Assembly: GCA_016933025.1 (NCBI GenBank) | Contig: JAFGBT010000041.1 | Span: 1-64,000, forward strand | Reading direction: 5' to 3' | Origin: Spirochaetota bacterium | GTDB lineage: Bacteria > Spirochaetota > UBA4802 > UBA5550 | Length of the DNA stretch: 64,000 nt | Shown: piece by piece, positions 58,027 through 64,000 of the stretch | Position numbering within the stretch: the stretch's first letter is position 1 | Layout of the letters: every line of letters begins with the position of its first letter | The notes under the pieces: model-generated | Database searches by the model: none | What the model was told of the DNA's origin: nothing | Seen by the model: the letters and a program-made list of their open reading frames with translations, nothing else | Translations under genes and position numbers: made by a program

Positions 58027-59274
58027 TTACGCCGCCCCGAATCCCTCAATAATGCTGCATGCCTTATTGATCGGATCGGCCTCTATTATTTTCGCGGATG
58101 CTTCCGCGCACCGTTTCTGTATTTTCGGGGAGGTGACGACGTACTGCAACTTCTCCGCCAGCGAATCCACGGTGCACCGCAGGGAGCTGATCATGTCACC
58201 CAGGCCAAGCGATTTGATCCTCGCCCCGTTGTCAAACTGGTCCACGCCCCACGGCGCAATGAGCTGGGGTATTCCGGCGCGCATGGCCTGGGCGATGGTG
58301 CCTATGCCGCCGTGAAATACGACCGCCGACGCCCGCGGAAAGACAAGGCTGAAGGGCAGATATGGATAATACCGGACGTGAGACGGAAGGTCCCGGGGGA
58401 TCTGCTCCTTGAACTGGGATACAAAAATCGCACGCGCGCCGATCTTTTTCGTGGCCTCGATCGCTTTCTCGAAAAACGAGGCGTACCTGTTTTTATTCGG
58501 CGTGCCCGGCGTGAATATAATCGGAGGGGCCCCCGCGGAAAGGAAGTCCTCGAGTTCCGCCGGGAGTCCGCCGTTCTGAATGTGTCCCTCGTCAAACAGC
58601 GGAAACCCTACAAGGTCGATGTTTGGCGGCCAATCCGGCTGGGGCCTGCCGTACCACTCAGGGAAAAGACCGATGATCTTGTCCGGCGAGAGCATCCACC
58701 GGTTCACTCTCCTCAGGCGGGGCGGCAGGCCGATCTCTTTCCTGAATGTACTGATCGCGGGAACAAGATCGTGGTCCATGACGAAGTGCGCCACCTCGAT
58801 CATCAGGGAAAAAACGAAACGCGGTATCCAGCGGGGATACCGGGTAAACGTGAAAATCGGCGGATCGTAAGACGAGACGAACATCATGGGGACAAGATTG
58901 ACGCTTATTATCGGAATACCCAATTTCTCATTTGCCAGCCGGGCCCCCGTGCAATATATGTTGCTGACGACAATGGTCTCATGTTCTATATAATGACTGG
59001 CAAGATAATCATACACCGGTCTCATGGGTCGTATATACAGGTAGTCATTGATAACGCTTTTCATCTCGGGGCCTGAGAGCCTGTCAATCGTGCGGTAGTA
59101 TTCATCCAGGGTCCCGACCGGAATAAATTCGAACCCTGATCCCCTGATGTTCTTCTCGAAATGCGGATTGGCCAGCATTGTTATCGAATGTCCCCTCTGT
59201 TGCAGGGCCATGCCGATTCCGATGAAGGGATTGACATCACCGTGACTTCCAATCGCAATTAAAATGATTTTCAT
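58027..59274 (-). CDS. Glycosyltransferase, UDP-glucosyl/rhamnosyl-transferase type (GT1/GT28-like)
   Basis: A 415-residue GT-B enzyme. The N-terminus MKIILIAIGSHGDVNPFIGI is the classical start of sterol- and rhamnolipid-type glycosyltransferases. The C-terminal donor site shows PPIIFTPGTPNKNRY, YLPFSLVFPRASAVVFHGGI and GTIAQAMRAGIPQLIAPWGVDQFDN. These enzymes add sugar to sterol, hydroxy-fatty-acid or other lipid acceptors. There is no signal peptide; it is membrane-associated at most. ATG 59274 has GGGGAG upstream. It lies next to two condensation-type acyltransferases and a flippase-like membrane protein, so a glycolipid is the most likely product. Confidence 0.85.
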   Translation of the reverse strand: MKIILIAIGSHGDVNPFIGIGMALQQRGHSITMLANPHFEKNIRGSGFEFIPVGTLDEYYRTIDRLSGPEMKSVINDYLYIRPMRPVYDYLASHYIEHETIVVSNIYCTGARLANEKLGIPIISVNLVPMMFVSSYDPPIFTFTRYPRWIPRFVFSLMIEVAHFVMDHDLVPAISTFRKEIGLPPRLRRVNRWMLSPDKIIGLFPEWYGRPQPDWPPNIDLVGFPLFDEGHIQNGGLPAELEDFLSAGAPPIIFTPGTPNKNRYASFFEKAIEATKKIGARAIFVSQFKEQIPRDLPSHVRYYPYLPFSLVFPRASAVVFHGGIGTIAQAMRAGIPQLIAPWGVDQFDNGARIKSLGLGDMISSLRCTVDSLAEKLQYVVTSPKIQKRCAEASAKIIEADPINKACSIIEGFGAA

Positions 59275-59636
59275 TGAAAGACAACTCCCCGCAAGAAAGC
59301 ATGTTTTTAAAATACATTCGGCTGTATACAATGGGGAGGGGGTGGGTCTTAAAGGGTTTGATATAAATGGAAATTCATATTATTTCATGGTTTACGCCAC
59401 TAATAAGCCAATACCACCCGTACAACAACCGAACAACCCTCATAGCTATATATACTAATAAAAGAATAAAAAATCATATCAAAATCAATGAAAATTCATA
59501 TTGAATAAAAATTTTTTTACCAGGCAGCCGATAGGTCATGGAAGGCGTGTCCGGGAGCTGGTCAAATACGGCGCCATCAAAGATCGCAGTGGGCACGATG
59601 GTGTGGGCCGAGGTCAATCAAAATGCATGGTCTGAT
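59275..59636. other. Intergenic stretch, mostly AT-rich
   Basis: 362 bases between two minus-strand genes. Bases 59275-59520 are AT-rich and should hold the promoter of the glycosyltransferase gene. Bases 59538-59630 are GC-rich and look faintly coding on either strand, possibly a gene remnant, but nothing can be named. Confidence 0.3.
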
Positions 59637-60851
59637 TTATTCAGACACCAACTGCGATGTAATACTCTCCATTATTTCTTCGATGCGTCCGTTGTCTGCA
59701 AGCCCTTTATTCATCGTAATGATGACATCAATGTTTTTCCCGCTTCCTATCGTTCCCATAAAGAAGGGAATAACATCAATATACGTTGGAATACCAAAAA
59801 AAGATACAGGATGAAAACCTCCACCCGTATATTTCTCCAGAGGGACCAATCCGAGATTCACCACCAGTCCCGAAGCCAGATAATGGCCCGTACTGTGCAT
59901 CCAGTTGCCGATTCTATCCATTAAATAATTTATGACTTTAAGAGGCATAAGAAACATCAGGCGGTTCATTCGGGAATATGATATCTCGCGCTTCGCATTT
60001 AATTTGTCTTTTAACATCCCCGTTATTTTTTCGGGGGTGTCCCCCGGTTTGACTTCCAGGTAGATGCTGCCCGAAAGAAACGCGGTAATTATTGTTTCAG
60101 GCGGCATGTGGCGCCTGAGATCCACTGAAACGCAGAAGACGGCAGTGCCTTCCGAATTTTTCCATGCTTCCTTTGCAGCCAGGCATATGACCTGAGATTG
60201 TAAATTTCGGTAACGTCCCTGGATGGTTTTACGGAGCCACACGACATCACGACTGTCACCCTGCATGGTTCCACCGGGAGTTATATTGCGTGAAGGCGTT
60301 TTTTTTATTTTCATTTTTGGCTTTATTTTCAGCAGATTTTTGCAGCATTCTTCGTCATTCAGCGTTGATGTCGATCCAAGAACAGCCTCCCCGCGAAGAG
60401 CTCGGAATATATCCTCTGCCCATAGCAAAGTCCCCCGTGCGTCCATGACCCCGTGGTTGCTCCTGAAAACGACCCGCAGAGGATCGCCCTGGACAAGGAG
60501 CACTTCACAGGTGGGTCCCTGTACGGGCGAGAGCTGATCCATGAGGAACGGCGCGCCCTCATTGCTGTACCCTGTCCAGCGCGAGCCATCGACCACTCTC
60601 ACCCGGGGCGTATTTCCCGAATCGACCCAGCGGCGCAAAAGAGGACGTCCCTTCAGTATCAGACGGCTCCCCGGATTGGCGGCAGAGGCTCTTTCAGCAG
60701 CGGCCTCCCACCTGCCCCGGTCAAGGACACCGGTGCCTTCAAATACCATTTGGTTATTAAAAGGCGTGGCACTGTCTCGGGCTATGGACAGCAGATCAGT
60801 TGATGAAAGGTTTCGTGAATATTTTTTTGATTTATTATCTTTGAATTTCAT
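59637..60851 (-). CDS. Condensation-superfamily acyltransferase, copy A
   Basis: A 404-residue protein of the condensation/PapA/alcohol-acetyltransferase fold. The catalytic motif HHxxxDG appears as SNHGVMDARG with His133 and Asp137 kept, while the first His is Asn132 and the Gly is Ala138. The early FNNQMVFEGTGVLDRGRWEA and EVLLVQGDPLRVVFRSNHGV match copy B at 61056-62255. These enzymes join an acyl chain to an alcohol or amine. There is no signal peptide; a few hydrophobic stretches are interior. It is downstream of copy B on the same strand after a 204-base gap. The substrate is unknown. Confidence 0.78.
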   Translation of the reverse strand: MKFKDNKSKKYSRNLSSTDLLSIARDSATPFNNQMVFEGTGVLDRGRWEAAAERASAANPGSRLILKGRPLLRRWVDSGNTPRVRVVDGSRWTGYSNEGAPFLMDQLSPVQGPTCEVLLVQGDPLRVVFRSNHGVMDARGTLLWAEDIFRALRGEAVLGSTSTLNDEECCKNLLKIKPKMKIKKTPSRNITPGGTMQGDSRDVVWLRKTIQGRYRNLQSQVICLAAKEAWKNSEGTAVFCVSVDLRRHMPPETIITAFLSGSIYLEVKPGDTPEKITGMLKDKLNAKREISYSRMNRLMFLMPLKVINYLMDRIGNWMHSTGHYLASGLVVNLGLVPLEKYTGGGFHPVSFFGIPTYIDVIPFFMGTIGSGKNIDVIITMNKGLADNGRIEEIMESITSQLVSE

Positions 60852-60891
60852 TGTTTCACCGGCCCTTACTATCGCACATCAGATCCACCCT

Positions 60892-60911
60892 GACAAGAAA
60901 AAAAGTTCTGG
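60892..60911 (+). repeat. Interspersed GGCAAG/AAAAAGTTC repeat, partial copy 5
   Basis: GACAAGAAAAAAAGTTCTGG keeps the core spacing of the repeat seen at 252-294, 52893-52929 and 56182-56223, with a few changes. It lies between the two acyltransferase genes. Confidence 0.35.
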
Positions 60912-61055
60912 AATGCCGCATAAAAACTTATTTATTGGTTACAAGCGTCTTAAAATTCAGATTTCTGATTAGTATGCAGATGAATAAATCTAACATTCAC
61001 AGTGAACGCGCACCCAATGGAACAACATAATTTGATTTTTTCAGAGGCTCCCATA

Positions 61056-62255
61056 CTATGGTTTTTCCTGGACAGCATGCGGGGCCAATGCCTGGCAGAT
61101 ATCATGCAATAAACGTTCAAATCGGTTCTCGCTTCCAAAGCCAGTGGGGATCGTGACGCATATTTCTTCCCGTCCCGGACAGCCAGTTAACGTGAGGAAA
61201 AGCGGCACCAACTCTGTCTTGGGTGGTATGAAAAAAACCGTATCCGTGCGATATCCGCCGCCGCAAAACTTTGTGGTATCGACCGTACCCAGATTGGATA
61301 TTACGGCCGTGAGATCGTACCGCCCATGGGCATGATTATATCTATTAATCATTTTTAACACGAGTCCCAGTACTTTCAGGGGAATCATGTCGAGGAGGCC
61401 TTCCTCCTTGAAACGCACGCAATCGTTCTTATTTTCGAGTTGGCTCAATATTTCCTGTCTTATGGAATCAGGTGTTGAAGCTCTGGTAACCTCAACAGAG
61501 AGTCCTGCATTCAAGTTGCCGGTTGAGCGCATATCTGGTTTTCTGGGTCTCAGATCCACGGATACCAGGAAGCGCACACGGCCGTCGTCATACTGCCAGG
61601 CGCTTTGCGCTAAAACCCATGCCATTGTTCCCATCAGCTTGTGGAATTGCCCGGTAAAGCTCATGCGCCGCCACATTGTTCCGGATACGCCGGGCCGGTT
61701 TTTCCCGGTGGGTGCAATACATTTAATCGCATCAGACCACCTGGATCGATCGGTGATGCCGGTTATGATATCAAGCTTTGTTATGCTTGAATATGCGCCC
61801 AGCGGCTCTTCTCCCCGCAACGCCCGAAAGACATCTTCCGCCCACATCCAGGTGCCGCGGCCATCCATGACGCCGTGGTGTGATCTAAAGATGAGGCGCG
61901 GCTTTGGTCCCTCCACCCAGAGAACTTCACAGGTGGGTCCCTTGAACGGCAATCTGTCATGTAAAAATGGTGCGTTTTCCTGGCTATATCCGTCCCAGAG
62001 CGCGCCGCTGATCCTGCGAACCGGCGGAGTCAACCCTGAATCGATCCAGTAGCATCTCCGCAACACACCTTTCAGTATCAACCTGCATCCGGGATTCGCA
62101 GCCGAGGCCCGTTCCACGGCATCAGTAAGTTCATCAAGATCCATGGCTCCCGTTCCTTCCAGCACCATCTGATTCACAAACGGAGGATTTATCATATCCG
62201 CCGCCAGCCATTGATGTTCACCCGGTAAAACCGGTCTGCTAAATTTTGTACGCAT
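61056..62255 (-). CDS. Condensation-superfamily acyltransferase, copy B
   Basis: A 399-residue paralogue of copy A. The intact motif HHGVMDG is at His126, His127, Asp131 and Gly132 within LIFRSHHGVMDGRGTWMWAE. The N-terminal VNQMVLEGTGAMDLDELTDA and the later LTAVISNLGTVDTTKF (the region where this fold closes its active-site tunnel) support the assignment. Enzymes of this fold build wax esters, acyl-glycolipids and peptide bonds; without carrier-protein genes nearby, acylation of a glycolipid or alcohol is more likely than peptide synthesis. It is between the flippase-like gene and copy A in a same-strand run. Confidence 0.82.
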   Translation of the reverse strand: MRTKFSRPVLPGEHQWLAADMINPPFVNQMVLEGTGAMDLDELTDAVERASAANPGCRLILKGVLRRCYWIDSGLTPPVRRISGALWDGYSQENAPFLHDRLPFKGPTCEVLWVEGPKPRLIFRSHHGVMDGRGTWMWAEDVFRALRGEEPLGAYSSITKLDIITGITDRSRWSDAIKCIAPTGKNRPGVSGTMWRRMSFTGQFHKLMGTMAWVLAQSAWQYDDGRVRFLVSVDLRPRKPDMRSTGNLNAGLSVEVTRASTPDSIRQEILSQLENKNDCVRFKEEGLLDMIPLKVLGLVLKMINRYNHAHGRYDLTAVISNLGTVDTTKFCGGGYRTDTVFFIPPKTELVPLFLTLTGCPGREEICVTIPTGFGSENRFERLLHDICQALAPHAVQEKP

Positions 62256-62367
62256 AAGTCATTATCCTTATAATCCGCATACTATATGAATTCTCCCATA
62301 ATAAAACTTAAAAATGTCATCGAACTGCCATTGAGGATTCATTAATAATATGTGAAAAATCATTTTT

Positions 62368-63423
62368 TCATGGCACGCTCTCCTGCGTCATGCCGGTCTT
62401 GGGTTTATACGACAGACGTTTTGTGATGATGCTATAGTAATACGCTCCGACAACGCCCCGCGCGAGTATAATGGAGGCGGAATAGGCGAGGCTGAACGCC
62501 AGAATCTGCGATGGTGAACCGTAATTCTTAAAGAGAAAAAGCATCGCCGCCTGGGAAGTGCCCAGGCCAAAGGCGGATATCGGTATGCTGATGACGAATA
62601 AAATTGCGGGAACATACGCCATCATGGCCATGAAGGGTATCTCCATTTGAAATGCCTTTACAGCAAAGAAGAAAAACAGAATGGAGGTAAAATAAAATAC
62701 GCAACGATACATTATATTGAGCGTATACGCCCTGATCGGACTATCCATAAAAATTTTTACAAAGGTAAATTTTTTGAACTTTTTAAAGTACGGCTTGCTG
62801 CGTATAAATTTATAAAATACGATGAACATTAGATCAATCGCAAGCCATATGGCGCATATAAGCGCTATTTTATCGAGCATTGGAGACGGCGTATCCAATG
62901 TGAATATATATCCCAACAGGGCCGTGAGCTTGAGGGATATGTGGGTGATAAAAGATGAATAAATCATGAGCCCGGTGCCGAACGTGATCAAAATATTTTT
63001 ATATTGCTTTAAGTAATACACCACGCTTCCCATGCCCAGGTTGTAATCAATGATCGTTAGAAGATATGAAGCGCCCCTGATGGTAATGCTGTCGCGAAAC
63101 GGGATGCCGTTATGGGAAAGGCTGAGCAGTGCATAAAGATTCTGCGCATCGACCAGGAAATTTAACAATACATACACGATCAGCACCAGTATATACCGGG
63201 TGACATCCGCACGGGCTAACGCGTCCACAAAAGCATAAAAGTCAAGACTCCAGACAAGGTACGCCAGAATGGAGCACCCTACAATCCATGGGACCGATCT
63301 TTTAATATAGTGCCATTTCCCACTGGCTAATTGGATGGTCTCCCCATCAGATTGTAATGATGCCTCACCAAAATCTGCAAGATTTCCTTCATCATCATTT
63401 TTCAGTTTTAATGGTGGAATCAT
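62368..63423 (-). CDS. Flippase-like (LPG-synthase TM / UPF0104) membrane protein
   Basis: A 351-residue polytopic protein with about eight helices. Residues 1-40 are a charged cytoplasmic tail. The membrane part shows VPWIVGCSILAYLVWSLDFY, YLLTIIDYNLGMGSVVYYLK and, near the end, SIPISAFGLGTSQAAMLFLF, the last being the GxG(x)xxxAA motif of the LPG-synthase TM family. Such proteins act as lipid flippases or as helpers of glycolipid and cell-envelope synthesis. It is upstream of the two acyltransferases and the glycosyltransferase on the same strand, forming a likely glycolipid locus. Confidence 0.8.
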   Translation of the reverse strand: MIPPLKLKNDDEGNLADFGEASLQSDGETIQLASGKWHYIKRSVPWIVGCSILAYLVWSLDFYAFVDALARADVTRYILVLIVYVLLNFLVDAQNLYALLSLSHNGIPFRDSITIRGASYLLTIIDYNLGMGSVVYYLKQYKNILITFGTGLMIYSSFITHISLKLTALLGYIFTLDTPSPMLDKIALICAIWLAIDLMFIVFYKFIRSKPYFKKFKKFTFVKIFMDSPIRAYTLNIMYRCVFYFTSILFFFFAVKAFQMEIPFMAMMAYVPAILFVISIPISAFGLGTSQAAMLFLFKNYGSPSQILAFSLAYSASIILARGVVGAYYYSIITKRLSYKPKTGMTQESVP

Positions 63424-63519
63424 TACCGGTAGTTCAATAATTTAATTATTGCCTGTCTGCTTGACGGCATTATCCATCTCCCGGTCGCCTCTTCTTAACA
63501 TGTTACGACAGGCTTCAGG

Positions 63520-64000
63520 TCACTCGCCATGCCCCAGCCTCTTCATCGCCTCGTTCACGAGGTACATCCCATTGTAAAATTTGGATATCCCGCCGACAAA
63601 TCGCTCCTTGATCATGCCGCGGGGAAGCTCATCGATCACTCCCCGGATGCGGTCGAGGTTCCGCTCGAGGGCAGAAATGACGCCCTTCACCTCCTCGACC
63701 CCTGCCAGCGCGATCATCTTTTGAAGCGTCGCTTCCATCATTGATATATTATCGAGCATCTCGCGCACGGTGTCTCGGTACCGGCTGCTGATCCCGTTCA
63801 GAACCTTTTCGAGAATGCAGATTCTCACTATCCGGTATCCCATGCGGATGTTGTCCATATTACGCTCGTCGGACGTGTCCGGGAAGCGGATAAAGTATAC
63901 TTTCCCCAGCTGCTGCATATCCTCAGGCTCAAAGGCGAAATCGCCCTTCAGTGAACATATGCTTTTCTGAAAATCCTCCAATCCGGCGGCTGACGACAGT
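63520..64000 (-). CDS. Hypothetical helical protein, 5' end cut by window edge
   Basis: A minus-strand frame of at least 153 residues that stays open to base 64000, so the true start probably lies beyond the window; a TTG at 63981 is only a possible start. It is strongly helical: MLDNISMMEATLQKMIALAG, GVISALERNLDRIRGVIDEL, SKFYNGMYLVNEAMKRLG. There is no signal peptide or domain that I recognise. It ends 97 bases before the flippase-like gene and may be the first gene of the same unit. Confidence 0.6.
   Translation of the reverse strand, partial: LSSAAGLEDFQKSICSLKGDFAFEPEDMQQLGKVYFIRFPDTSDERNMDNIRMGYRIVRICILEKVLNGISSRYRDTVREMLDNISMMEATLQKMIALAGVEEVKGVISALERNLDRIRGVIDELPRGMIKERFVGGISKFYNGMYLVNEAMKRLGHGE

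Noticed and set aside
59637..63423. Non-ribosomal peptide synthetase fragment
   Set aside because: The condensation-type proteins stand alone, without adenylation or carrier domains nearby, and fit free-standing acyltransferases.

Overview
The window looks like chromosomal DNA of a free-living, anaerobic or microaerophilic diderm bacterium. There are many lipoproteins and signal peptides, outer-membrane and periplasmic protein families, ClpS/ClpA with a Bpt/Ate-type transferase, Fur-FeoAB, a GTP-type PEP carboxykinase and a tungsten/molybdenum hydratase-like enzyme. My best guess is a Spirochaetota-type lineage, based on loose lipoboxes, CsgG-like and TPM proteins and overall gene style. No rRNA or marker gene fixes this. 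Coding regions are moderately GC-rich with GC-rich third positions, and intergenic stretches are AT-rich. I saw no tRNA, rRNA, CRISPR array, transposase or phage gene.

Layout. 1-6.3 kb: the 3' end of a GxxExxY gene, repeats, a fumarylacetoacetate-hydrolase-family enzyme, a LolA-like periplasmic protein, an ADP-forming acyl-CoA synthetase alpha-type protein and a CsgG-like protein with a duplicated membrane module. 6.3-19.5 kb: a serine-hydrolase lipoprotein, an SGNH hydrolase, a PadR regulator, a CheY/cNMP signalling pair, a TtcA-like enzyme, an SDR/hydrolase/CAP run, a TPM pair, DUF456, a TSP3 lipoprotein and a Tat-exported DUF362 protein. 19.5-30 kb: remnants, the bpt-clpS-clpA N-degron cluster, MlaF with a degenerate amidase, a lipase, a tiny lysine-rich ORF, and sua5-tmk-GGDEF. 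30-47.6 kb: a central carbon and nitrogen block with an acetyl-CoA hydrolase/GNAT fusion, pckG, gdhA, two genes sharing a degenerate KaiC-like domain, and gltBD. 47.7-50.7 kb: fur-feoA-feoB. 50.7-64 kb: accessory DNA with a metallopeptidase, a flavoprotein, a broken transglutaminase-like gene, an acetylene-hydratase-like molybdoenzyme, a propeller-like lipoprotein, and a glycosyltransferase/acyltransferase/flippase-like lipid locus.

The most interesting part is 35.6-47.6 kb. Between gdhA and gltBD sit two adjacent genes, each starting with the same roughly 220-residue KaiC/RecA-like domain without a P-loop. One continues into a PEP/pyruvate-kinase-type ATP-grasp domain, the other into an XRE helix-turn-helix plus cupin. 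Near-identical 14-bp palindromes (ACAT-N2-ATGT core) lie upstream of both gdhA and gltB. I infer a dedicated carbon/nitrogen control module, which is untested. A family of short interspersed repeats (GGCAAG-N-AAAAAGTTC core) occurs five times, once exactly at the broken end of a pseudogene.
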